This document shows, one piece after another, positions 49,729-56,946 of a stretch of DNA of 64,000 bases. The translations under genes and the position numbers were made by a program. The DNA is taken from the NCBI RefSeq assembly GCF_001613245.1, contig NZ_BDBZ01000028.1, positions 100,900 to 164,899 of the forward strand, written 5' to 3'. The notes below the pieces were generated by a model. The model saw nothing but the letters and a program-made list of their open reading frames with translations, did not search any database and was not told where the DNA came from. This stretch comes from Nocardia speluncae NBRC 108251. GTDB taxonomy: Bacteria > Actinomycetota > Actinomycetes > Mycobacteriales > Mycobacteriaceae. Position 1 is the first letter of the stretch, and each line of letters opens with the position of its first letter.

Positions 49729-50793
49729 ATGCCCGACGCAATCGTCGCCGAGGGTCTCGTCAAACATTACGGTCCGCGGGTCCGCGCCCTGGACGGCCTC
49801 GATCTGACCGTGCCCGAGGGAACGGTGACCGCTCTGCTGGGGCCCAACGGTGCCGGGAAAACTACCGCTGTCCGGGTGCTCACCACCCTGCTCGTACCCG
49901 ATGCCGGGCGGGCGACGGTGGCCGGAATCGATGTGCTCGCGCAGCCGCGGGCACTGCGTTCCCGGATCGGCGCGTCGGGTCAGTACGCGGCCGTCGACGA
50001 GTATCTGACCGGTTTCGAGAACCTCGAAATGGTCGGGCGGCTCTATCACATGGGTACGCGGCGCAGTAAGGAACGCGCCCGTGAACTGCTGGAACGATTC
50101 CGGCTCAGCGAGGCCGCCGACCGGCCGGTGCGTGGTTACTCCGGCGGTATGCGCCGCCGACTGGACCTGGCCGGGGCCCTGGTTGCCAACCCGCCGGTGC
50201 TGTTCCTCGACGAACCGACCACCGGCCTGGATCCGCGGGCCCGGCTGGATCTATGGGATGTCATCGAGGAATTGGTCGCCGCCGGTACCACACTCTTGCT
50301 GACCACCCAGTACATGGAGGAGGCCGACCGGCTGGCCGATGCCATCGCGGTGATCGACCGCGGTCAGGTGATCGCCCGCGGTACGGCGGACGAATTGAAG
50401 AGCACGGTCGGGGGCGACCGGATCGAACTGACGGTCGAACATCTCGACAACCTCGCGGTCGCACAGCAGGCATTGAGTCCGCTGGCCGACGGGGATATCC
50501 ACATCGAGCCGGGACTGCGGCGCGTGGTGGTGCCGGTGAGCGATGGGTCACAAGCATTGGTCGCTGCCATCGGCAGGCTCACCGAGCAGGGGGTGAAGAT
50601 CCAGGATGTCGGATTGCGCCGTCCTTCGCTCGACGATGTCTTCCTCTCGCTCACCGGTCACGAGGCCCGCGAGCCGAGCGGGACCGACGCGGAATCCGGC
50701 GGCCGGAAAGCCGGCTCCGGCTCGCCGAACTCGGCGGCTGCCGCGTCGCGGGACACCGGCGAACTCGAAGTCGTGGAAGGAAAGAGCAGATGA
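49729..50793 (+). CDS. ABC exporter ATPase, DrrA type
   Basis: ATPase of a daunorubicin-resistance-type (DrrA) exporter. Walker A GPNGAGKTTAVRVL is near residue 39, the signature YSGGMRRRLDLA near 140, Walker B VLFLDEPTTGLDPRARLDLW near 165, and the DrrA C-terminal domain with VGLRRPSLDDVFLSLTG near 300. A Gly/Ser/Ala tail of about 35 residues follows. Length is 354 aa. ATG 49729 has AGGAG 6 nt upstream. The permease gene overlaps its stop (ATGA). Exported compound unknown; drug, lipid or glycolipid are the usual options. Confidence 0.92.
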   Translation: MPDAIVAEGLVKHYGPRVRALDGLDLTVPEGTVTALLGPNGAGKTTAVRVLTTLLVPDAGRATVAGIDVLAQPRALRSRIGASGQYAAVDEYLTGFENLEMVGRLYHMGTRRSKERARELLERFRLSEAADRPVRGYSGGMRRRLDLAGALVANPPVLFLDEPTTGLDPRARLDLWDVIEELVAAGTTLLLTTQYMEEADRLADAIAVIDRGQVIARGTADELKSTVGGDRIELTVEHLDNLAVAQQALSPLADGDIHIEPGLRRVVVPVSDGSQALVAAIGRLTEQGVKIQDVGLRRPSLDDVFLSLTGHEAREPSGTDAESGGRKAGSGSPNSAAAASRDTGELEVVEGKSR

Positions 50794-51647
50794 CCGCGGT
50801 GGGAACGGCCGGCGCTCCGGCAACATCATTGGGGGTGGGTGAGCGGCTGTCCATGGTGGTCAGCGACAGCCTGACCGTCACCAAGCGCAATGTGATCAAG
50901 ATAAAGCGAGTGCCCGATGTGCTGATCTTCAGCACGCTCTCGCCGATCATGTTCGTATTGTTGTTCGCCTATATTTTCGGTACGGCGATCAAGGTTCCGG
51001 GCCTCGAGGGCGGCTACCGGGAATTCCTCATCGCGGGCATCTTCGTGCAGACCGTGGTGTTCGGTTCCACGTTCACCGGCCTCAGCCTTGCCGAGGATAT
51101 GCAGAAGGGCATTATCGACCGCTTCCGCTCGCTACCGATGGCCCCGTCGTCGGTGCTGATCGGGCGCACTGTCAGCGATGTGGTGATCAACGTGGTGAGC
51201 CTGGTTGTCATGTCGCTGACCGGCCTGTTGGTCGGCTGGCGTATCCGCGGATCGCTGTTGGACGCAGTGCTGGCTTATGTGCTCCTTCTGCTTTTCGCGT
51301 ACGCGATTTCGTGGATCATGGCCGTGGTGGGCCTGCTGGTGCACACGCCCGAGGTGTTCAACAACGCGAGCTTCATGGTGATCTTCCCGCTCACCTTCCT
51401 GGCCAACACCTTCGTACCCCTGCAGGATCTGCCCGCACCGCTGCGGGTCTTCGCCGAATGGAACCCGGTATCGGCGCTGGCCCAGGCCACCCGCGACCTT
51501 TTCGGCAACTCCTCGCCCGTGGTCGACGAGTCCACCGCGTGGTCGCTGCAGCATCCCGTGGCGACGACTCTGATCTGGGTCGCGATCATCCTGGCGGTTT
51601 TCGTCCCGCTTGCACTGCGGCAGTACCGCAAGACCGTCAGCCGCTGA
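50790..51647 (+). CDS. ABC exporter permease, DrrB/ABC-2 type
   Basis: Membrane subunit partnering the DrrA-type ATPase. The 285-aa protein has about six hydrophobic segments typical of the ABC-2 family: VLIFSTLSPIMFVLLFAYIF, the REFLIAGIFVQTVVFG stretch, then SLVVMSLTGLLVGW, FAYAISWIMAVVGLLV and a C-terminal helix TLIWVAIILAVFVPLA. AEDMQKGIIDRFRSLPMAPS is the conserved loop of DrrB-like permeases. Its ATG overlaps the ATPase stop by 4 nt. Confidence 0.92.
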   Translation: MTAVGTAGAPATSLGVGERLSMVVSDSLTVTKRNVIKIKRVPDVLIFSTLSPIMFVLLFAYIFGTAIKVPGLEGGYREFLIAGIFVQTVVFGSTFTGLSLAEDMQKGIIDRFRSLPMAPSSVLIGRTVSDVVINVVSLVVMSLTGLLVGWRIRGSLLDAVLAYVLLLLFAYAISWIMAVVGLLVHTPEVFNNASFMVIFPLTFLANTFVPLQDLPAPLRVFAEWNPVSALAQATRDLFGNSSPVVDESTAWSLQHPVATTLIWVAIILAVFVPLALRQYRKTVSR

Positions 51648-51656
51648 CGGCGCGGG

Positions 51657-51869
51657 TCAGCTCTCCGGAGTTGCGGCTGCCCCGTTCGTGGTGGCCGCTG
51701 TGGTACCGGTACGGGTCTGTCCGATACGCGGCGGAGCGGGAGCCGGCTCGGGCGGCTGCGGGCGTTTACTGCGCACCAGCCATGCGGTACCGCCTGCCGC
51801 AGCTACGGCGGCGGCAGCGAGCAGCCGATAGCGCGAACGGCTGGAGGGACGCAGTGGGTTCGAGCTCAT
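51657..51869 (-). CDS. Small membrane protein of unknown function
   Basis: A 70-aa protein with a short basic N-terminus (RPSSRSRYR), one membrane helix (LLAAAAVAAAGGTAWLV, about residues 16-32) and a Pro/Thr/Ala-rich tail that would lie on the other side. No family is recognised. It sits where mycobacteria have cwsA/ppiA but shows no clear similarity to either. Its 3' end is 9 nt from the convergent exporter permease, and the frame has codon use like that of its neighbours. A shadow of another frame cannot be excluded. Confidence 0.5.
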   Translation of the reverse strand: MSSNPLRPSSRSRYRLLAAAAVAAAGGTAWLVRSKRPQPPEPAPAPPRIGQTRTGTTAATTNGAAATPES

Positions 51870-52063
51870 GGCTCAACTCTGGCACAGCCGCGTCTTCGGC
51901 GCAGACCAGCAGGTCAACGGCCTGGCCGGCGTTGACGGGTCGGCCGCCGGCCGACACCGGGCAAAAAGGGCACATGGCACGATGGGGTGGTGAGCGCGAC
52001 ACGTCGTACCGGGCCGGCAGGACGCGGCCGGACCATTCAGCCGTCCTCGGACCGGGATTTCCG

Positions 52064-52942
52064 GTGAACCCACAGCAGTCCTCGCCACCGGCGCAGGTAT
52101 GCGTACGGCATACCGACCGCCCCACCGGCCTGTCCTGCACTCGCTGCGGCCGCCCGGCGTGCCCGGAGTGCCTGCGTCCCGCATCGGTCGGCCAGCATTG
52201 TGTCGACTGTGTCCGGGCCGATCAGCGCAGTACACGCAAGGTGCGCACCGCGTCGGGGGCGGTGGCCGCGCGTTCGGCCACACCGTTCGTCACCTACGTG
52301 CTGATCGCCCTCAATGTCGTGGTGTACGCGATCACTGCGGCACAGTCGCGCAGCCTGATGGCCAATGAGCGGGGGTCGGCGCTTTTCATTGATTGGGTCA
52401 TGTATCCGCCGGCGGTCGCCGCTGGTGAATGGTTCCGGGTGGTGGGCTCGGGCTTTCTGCACTACGGCCTGATCCATCTACTGTTGAACATGTTCGCGCT
52501 CTATATCGTCGGACGGGATATCGAACCGGTCCTCGGCCGCGCGCGCTACCTCGCGGTTTACCTGATTTCCTTGTTCGGCGGTTCGGCCGCGGTGATGTTC
52601 CTGGCGCAGGACAACTTGACCGCCGGTGCCTCCGGGGCCGTATACGGCCTATTCGGAGCCGTCACCGTGATACTCCTGCGGCTTCGGCAGAATCCGAACA
52701 GCATGCTGATCCTGATCGGGATCAATGTGTTCATCAGCTTCTCGCTGCCCGGCATCTCGCTGTGGGGTCATCTCGGTGGGCTGGCCGCGGGCACGCTCGC
52801 GACCCTGGGTGTGATGTTTCTGCCCGGGTGGCTGCGGGCTCGAACTCCGGAACAGGTCCGGACGGTCGGCGTGATCGCGCTGGTGGTTCTGGCATCGGCC
52901 ACATTGGCGTTGATCGGAGCCGCGGCGATGTTCTTGGGCTGA
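52064..52942 (+). CDS. Rhomboid family intramembrane serine protease
   Basis: A 292-aa membrane protease. The catalytic serine is in GASGAVYGLFG and the catalytic histidine in WGHLGGLAAG. Six hydrophobic segments are apparent, and HLLLNMFALYIVG is the conserved helix 2. The N-terminal 40 residues carry a cysteine-rich zinc-ribbon-like element (CxxC pairs: SCTRCGRPACPECL, HCVDC), common in actinobacterial rhomboids. The start is GTG 52064; a GGGA lies about 6 nt upstream. It is convergent with the PH-domain gene. Confidence 0.9.
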   Translation: MNPQQSSPPAQVCVRHTDRPTGLSCTRCGRPACPECLRPASVGQHCVDCVRADQRSTRKVRTASGAVAARSATPFVTYVLIALNVVVYAITAAQSRSLMANERGSALFIDWVMYPPAVAAGEWFRVVGSGFLHYGLIHLLLNMFALYIVGRDIEPVLGRARYLAVYLISLFGGSAAVMFLAQDNLTAGASGAVYGLFGAVTVILLRLRQNPNSMLILIGINVFISFSLPGISLWGHLGGLAAGTLATLGVMFLPGWLRARTPEQVRTVGVIALVVLASATLALIGAAAMFLG

Positions 52943-52980
52943 CGGTGTGCCGGCCGCTACTCGCCGGAGGCCCACCCTGA

Positions 52981-52996
52981 TGTTTTACGTGAAACA
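52981..52996. promoter_or_regulatory. parS: Distal parS-like site
   Basis: TGTTTTACGTGAAACA matches parS at 15 of 16 positions. It lies in the 90-nt gap between the convergent rhomboid and PH-domain genes, about 21 kb from the oriC DnaA-box cluster and 28 kb from the nearest other parS-like site. Confidence 0.75.
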
Positions 52997-53032
52997 TCTA
53001 CCGAGATGGAAACCGCCAGCGCTGGAGTGGGT

Positions 53033-53494
53033 TCAGCGGGCCGATTCGCCGCGCAGGTGTAGCTCCGAACGCAGCGCTTCGTAGACGTCTTCCGGGCTGG
53101 TACCCAGATCCCACCGGCCGAAGATCAGCAAACGCTCGGTGCCCTGATGATCGACATCGATCTCCAGCATCGGGGATTTGCGGCCGAGGCGGCGGTACCC
53201 CACGATCCGGGCCCGCAATATCTGGTCCGGGGTGTACTCGGTGGCGCCGGTGAGACCGCGCAGGACCAATCGCGGCTGCTCGCCCGGCACAACGGACAAC
53301 CGTGGTCGTTGCCGGATACCCAGCCCGGCCAGGGCCAGGAGTGCCAGGGATGCGGCACCGAGCAGGAATTTGCCGGGCACCTCGGTGGTCAGCAGCGCCG
53401 CGACCGCGAGAATCGCACCCCCGATCGCGACCGCGGCCAGTGCGGGCAGCGGGGTCGACCAGGCCAGGCGTGGTTGTGTGCTCTCCGGCTGCAC
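53033..53494 (-). CDS. PH-domain membrane protein (Rv0010c homologue)
   Basis: A 153-aa protein with two membrane helices (PALAAVAIGGAILAVAAL and FLLGAASLALLALAGLG) followed by a bacterial PH-type domain (RLSVVPGEQPRLVLRGLTGA, RRLGRKSPMLEIDVDHQG). Its position next to crgA is that of mycobacterial Rv0010c. Its function is unknown. Two tandem DnaA boxes lie 28-48 nt upstream of its ATG. Confidence 0.82.
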   Translation of the reverse strand: MQPESTQPRLAWSTPLPALAAVAIGGAILAVAALLTTEVPGKFLLGAASLALLALAGLGIRQRPRLSVVPGEQPRLVLRGLTGATEYTPDQILRARIVGYRRLGRKSPMLEIDVDHQGTERLLIFGRWDLGTSPEDVYEALRSELHLRGESAR

Positions 53495-53521
53495 GCGGCG
53501 TTCCCCTATCCGTCTCGATAG

Positions 53522-53542
53522 TTATCCACAGGGTTATCCACA
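53522..53542. promoter_or_regulatory. Two tandem perfect DnaA boxes outside oriC
   Basis: TTATCCACA at 53522-53530 and 53534-53542, in direct orientation and 12 nt apart, upstream of the PH-domain gene and just downstream of crgA, 22 kb from oriC. Confidence 0.8.
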
Positions 53543-53576
53543 GGTGTGCATTAATTACACCCGTGTAATCCCCTGG

Positions 53577-53843
53577 TCAGCGCCACCGCATGGTCATGAT
53601 GAGCCCGACCACCATCAGCCCGAATCCGATGAGGAAGTTCCAGGCATTGAGATCGCTCATCCAGCTGATCTGATCGGCCGCCAGGTAGTAGACCAGCAGC
53701 CAGACCAGCCCGGCCAGCATGAAACCGAGCATGATGGTGACATACCAGACGGGCGATGGACCCACTGCCTTCACCTTCACCGGCGTGCGGCTGGCGGGGT
53801 TGATCGTGTAATCGGTCTTCTTGCGGACCTTCGACTTGGGCAT
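53577..53843 (-). CDS. crgA: Cell division protein CrgA
   Basis: An 88-aa membrane protein of the divisome/elongasome, which recruits FtsI and other proteins to the septum in mycobacteria. The conserved parts are MPKSKVRKKTDYT, PVKVKAVGPSPVWYVTIMLG, and two helices with the YLAADQISWMSDLNAWNFLIG-like region between them. ATG 53843 is preferred (GAGGAC upstream) over an in-frame start at 53879, since CrgA begins with MPKSKVRKK. The gene is divergent from trpG. Confidence 0.94.
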   Translation of the reverse strand: MPKSKVRKKTDYTINPASRTPVKVKAVGPSPVWYVTIMLGFMLAGLVWLLVYYLAADQISWMSDLNAWNFLIGFGLMVVGLIMTMRWR

Positions 53844-53933
53844 GATGTCCTCGTGTTCAGCGTGCAGGTCGTGTCCCAAGGCTATCCCACCAGGTGATCA
53901 GGGGGGATGTCCCGTATCCGGTGATCGGCCACG

Positions 53934-53939
53934 TAGTCT
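53934..53939 (+). promoter_or_regulatory. Putative -10 giving a leaderless trpG transcript
   Basis: TAGTCT ends 6 nt before the ATG at 53946, and no Shine-Dalgarno sequence is present in between. Confidence 0.4.
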
Positions 53940-53945
53940 TTGTGC

Positions 53946-54590
53946 ATGCGAGTTCTGGTCGTCGACAACTACGACAGCTTCGTGTTCAACCTGGTCCAGT
54001 ACCTGGGTCAGCTCGGCGTCGAGGCAGTCGTCTGGCGCAACGACGATCCGGAACTTGCCGATACCGACGCTGTCGCCCGAGATTTCGACGGAATCCTCAT
54101 CAGCCCCGGCCCCGGTACGCCGGACCGCGCGGGCAAGAGCATGGATATCGTGCGCTCGTGCGCAGAGCAGGCCACCCCGCTCCTCGGTGTTTGCCTCGGC
54201 CATCAGGCGATCGGTGCGGCCTTCGGTGCCACAGTGACCCGGGCCCCCGAACTACTGCACGGTAAGACGAGTTCGGTGTTCCATATCGGCACGGGCGTCC
54301 TGGCAGGACTACCCGACCCGTTCACCGCCACCCGATACCATTCGCTCACCGTAGTCGAGAGCACATTGCCGACCGGTTTCGATGTGATCGGGCGTACCGA
54401 GAGCGGAATCGTGATGGCTCTGCGCCACTACGAACTACCGATTCACGGTGTGCAGTTCCATCCGGAATCGGTGCTGACCCAGGGCGGGCACCGGATGCTC
54501 GCGAACTGGCTGGAAATCTGCGGTGAGCGGCCTGCCGAGGGACTTGTGGAGATGCTCGAGGCGGAAGTCGCGGGACTTTCGGTCCGTTGA
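53946..54590 (+). CDS. trpG: Aminodeoxychorismate/anthranilate synthase glutamine amidotransferase
   Basis: Supplies ammonia from glutamine for anthranilate (tryptophan) or aminodeoxychorismate (folate) synthesis. It starts RVLVVDNYDSFVFNLVQYLG; the nucleophile cysteine is in LLGVCLGHQAIG (about residue 81), and the catalytic His/Glu in GVQFHPESVLT (about residue 174). Length is 214 aa. The gene stands alone, away from trpE or pabB; the mycobacterial copy in this position is annotated trpG and may serve both pathways. Confidence 0.93.
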   Translation: MRVLVVDNYDSFVFNLVQYLGQLGVEAVVWRNDDPELADTDAVARDFDGILISPGPGTPDRAGKSMDIVRSCAEQATPLLGVCLGHQAIGAAFGATVTRAPELLHGKTSSVFHIGTGVLAGLPDPFTATRYHSLTVVESTLPTGFDVIGRTESGIVMALRHYELPIHGVQFHPESVLTQGGHRMLANWLEICGERPAEGLVEMLEAEVAGLSVR

Positions 54591-55041
54591 GACCTGTTCA
54601 GAGCGCTGTGGCGGAGCCATCTGCGGGTTGTGCGCCCGGCACCGATACCCGGCCGCCCGCGTGAAAGCGACCGCCTGCACGCTCGCCTGACGAGCGGTCG
54701 GAATCATGTGCCGAGCCGCACCCCGGGGAAATCGGGCCGTAGGTCCAGTCCGATGGGGACCGAGGCGGCCTGCGCGGGCGCCTCGACCATCAGAGTGGCG
54801 GCAGCGTTATCCGAGGCCGTGGTTCTTCGGTGCCCGGCAGCAGTGATTCGAGACGGCGTTGCGGTCCATTGGTAGCGAGTTGCTGGAACATATCGCGTTG
54901 TTCGACGTCTACAAGGATGTGCCGGCCGGGTGTGGTCGTTCACGGCCCGGCGGTGCCGATCTCAGACGCCCGTATGCATTCCTCCACCGAACAGGCCCCT
55001 CACCACAGTGGTGAGGGGCCTGTTCGGTGGAGTGGCGGATA
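54591..55041. other. trpG-pknB convergent gap
   Basis: A 451-nt stretch without a supported gene; short frames on the minus strand lack starts and similarity. The right end holds the long palindrome 54982-55032. Confidence 0.6.
54982..55032. terminator. 51-nt perfect palindrome, bidirectional terminator of pknB
   Basis: Two perfect 25-nt arms (left begins CTCCACCGAACAGGCCCC) flank one central A. It lies 10 nt beyond the pknB stop, so it is the end of the fhaA-pknB operon and could also stop trpG transcription. No T-tract on either side. Confidence 0.75.
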
Positions 55042-56946
55042 TCAGGGCGGGCCGAGCGGTAGCACACCCGTGTTGACCGTGACCGTCGTCGACGAGGGCA
55101 CGGTGGTGCCGGCCGATGGCTGCTGGCTGAGCACCTTGCCCGCCTGATCGGAGTTCAGCGTGATCTGGGTGATCTGGCGGACCTGGTTGACGCTGCCCTG
55201 CCAGCCACTTTCTCGCAGTGTGTCCACGACCTCCCCTGGGGTGAGGCCGACGAGGTTCGGCATGGAGATCCGATCGCTCTGCGCGACCTGCACCGTGATC
55301 GTCGAGCCTTTGTCGGCGTTCGAACCGCCGGACGGGCTGGTGGAGAGCACCTCGCCCCGGGGCCGTGCGGATTGCACCTCGCGGATCTCGATCTTGAACC
55401 CGGCGCCCTCCAGATTCGGCTGGGCACGGTCGATCAACTGACCGACGACATCCGGCACGAACACTTGCTCCGGGCCGGAACCGAGGGTCAGCGTGACCTG
55501 ACTGCCGGCATCCAGTTCGAATCCCGGGGAAGGGTCCTGGGCGATCACCTTGTCCTTGTCCTCGGGGCTGGACGGACCACGCTTGACATCCGGGTGGACC
55601 TGCAGCCCGGCATTGGTGAGCTCCTGCGCGGCTTCCTGCTGGCTCAGCCCGACAACCCGCGGGAGCGGCACCTGCTGTGGGCCGGTGGATACCTGCATGG
55701 TGATCGTGCTGCCCTCGTCGGCCCGCGACCCGCCGAGTGGCTGGGTCGCGATGACGTTACCGGCGCCGATCCGGCCGTCGGGCTTCTCCTGGATGGCGAC
55801 GTCGAAGCCGAGCGAATCCAGTTTCTGCTCCGCTTCACTGGCCGAGGAATTCGACAGATCCGGTACCGCGACCTGCTCGGGCCGGCTACCCGGACCGAGC
55901 AGCATCCAGAACAGGCCGAAGGCCACGGCCACCGCGGCCACCACACCGGCGGCAATATATGCGCGGCGGCGATTGCCACCGGATCCGGCGCCGTAGTCGT
56001 CGATATCGTCGTCGTCCAGGCGGTGATAGCCGCGCGACTGTGCTTCCGCCGGACCCAGCATGGTGGTGCGGTCCTCGTCGGTCATCACCATCGGCGCGCC
56101 GGGCTTCTGGCCGCCCAGCACCCGGATCAGATCGGCGCGCATCTCGGCCGCGCTCTGATAACGGTTCGCCGGGTTCTTGGCCATGGCCTCGAGCACGACC
56201 GAATCCAGTTCCCGCGGAACACCGTCGTGTACGAGCGAAGGCAGCCGCGGATCCTCGCGTACATGCTGGTAGGCGACTGCGACCGGGGAATCGCCGGTGA
56301 ACGGCGGCTCCCCGGTGAGGATTTCGAACAGGACGCAACCGACCGAGTAGACGTCCGAGCGCGCGTCCACGGTTTCGCCGCGCGCCTGCTCCGGCGACAG
56401 ATACTGGGCGGTGCCGATCACCGCGGCGGTCGCGGTCATCGGGTTGGCGGCGTCGGCGATCGCCCGCGCGATACCGAAATCCATCACCTTCACCGCGCCC
56501 GCACGGTTGATCATGATGTTGGCGGGCTTCATATCCCGGTGCACGATCCCGGCCTGATGACTGAAATCGAGTGCCGCGCACACATCGGCGATGACTTCCA
56601 TAGCCCGGCGCGGCGGTAGCGGACCCTCGTTGCGCACAATATCGCGCAACGTATCGCCGTCCACGTATTCCATCACGATGAACGGCAGCGGCCCGCCGTC
56701 CACCTCGGCCTCACCGGTGTCGTACACCGCCACGATCGCGGGATGGTTCAGGGCCGCCGCGTTCTGCGCTTCGCGTTTGAAACGCAGGTAGAACGTGGGA
56801 TCGCGTGCCAGATCGGCCCGCAGCACCTTGATCGCGACATCGCGGTTGAGCCGAAGGTCGCGTGCCAGGTGGACTTCGGACATACCACCGAATCCGATGA
56901 TCTCGCCCAGCTCGTAGCGAGAGGAGAGATTCTTCGGGGTCGTCAT
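55042..56946 (-). CDS. pknB: Serine/threonine protein kinase PknB with four PASTA repeats
   Basis: Transmembrane kinase that senses muropeptides or lipid II and controls cell-wall synthesis and division. The kinase domain is at residues 1-280: Lys40 (DVAIKVLR), the catalytic IVHRDMKPANIM, DFG (KVMDFGIARAI), and an activation loop with TATAAVIGTAQYLSPEQ. The membrane helix is near 334-356 (AYIAAGVVAAVAVAFGLFWM). Four PASTA domains follow, each with VPxV or similar starts (VAVPDLSNSSAS, LPRVVGLSQQEA, VPDVVGQLIDR, MPNLVGLTPGEV). Length is 634 aa. Its ATG overlaps the pknA stop by 4 nt. It is last in the operon. Confidence 0.97.
   Translation of the reverse strand: MTTPKNLSSRYELGEIIGFGGMSEVHLARDLRLNRDVAIKVLRADLARDPTFYLRFKREAQNAAALNHPAIVAVYDTGEAEVDGGPLPFIVMEYVDGDTLRDIVRNEGPLPPRRAMEVIADVCAALDFSHQAGIVHRDMKPANIMINRAGAVKVMDFGIARAIADAANPMTATAAVIGTAQYLSPEQARGETVDARSDVYSVGCVLFEILTGEPPFTGDSPVAVAYQHVREDPRLPSLVHDGVPRELDSVVLEAMAKNPANRYQSAAEMRADLIRVLGGQKPGAPMVMTDEDRTTMLGPAEAQSRGYHRLDDDDIDDYGAGSGGNRRRAYIAAGVVAAVAVAFGLFWMLLGPGSRPEQVAVPDLSNSSASEAEQKLDSLGFDVAIQEKPDGRIGAGNVIATQPLGGSRADEGSTITMQVSTGPQQVPLPRVVGLSQQEAAQELTNAGLQVHPDVKRGPSSPEDKDKVIAQDPSPGFELDAGSQVTLTLGSGPEQVFVPDVVGQLIDRAQPNLEGAGFKIEIREVQSARPRGEVLSTSPSGGSNADKGSTITVQVAQSDRISMPNLVGLTPGEVVDTLRESGWQGSVNQVRQITQITLNSDQAGKVLSQQPSAGTTVPSSTTVTVNTGVLPLGPP

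Noticed and set aside
42467..51869. Genomic island with integrase or att repeats
   Set aside because: No integrase, transposase or duplicated tRNA end was found by eye, so only an accessory block is claimed.
54704..54943. 79-codon minus-strand frame in the trpG-pknB gap
   Set aside because: No ribosome site, no similarity, and the composition is not coding-like at its start.
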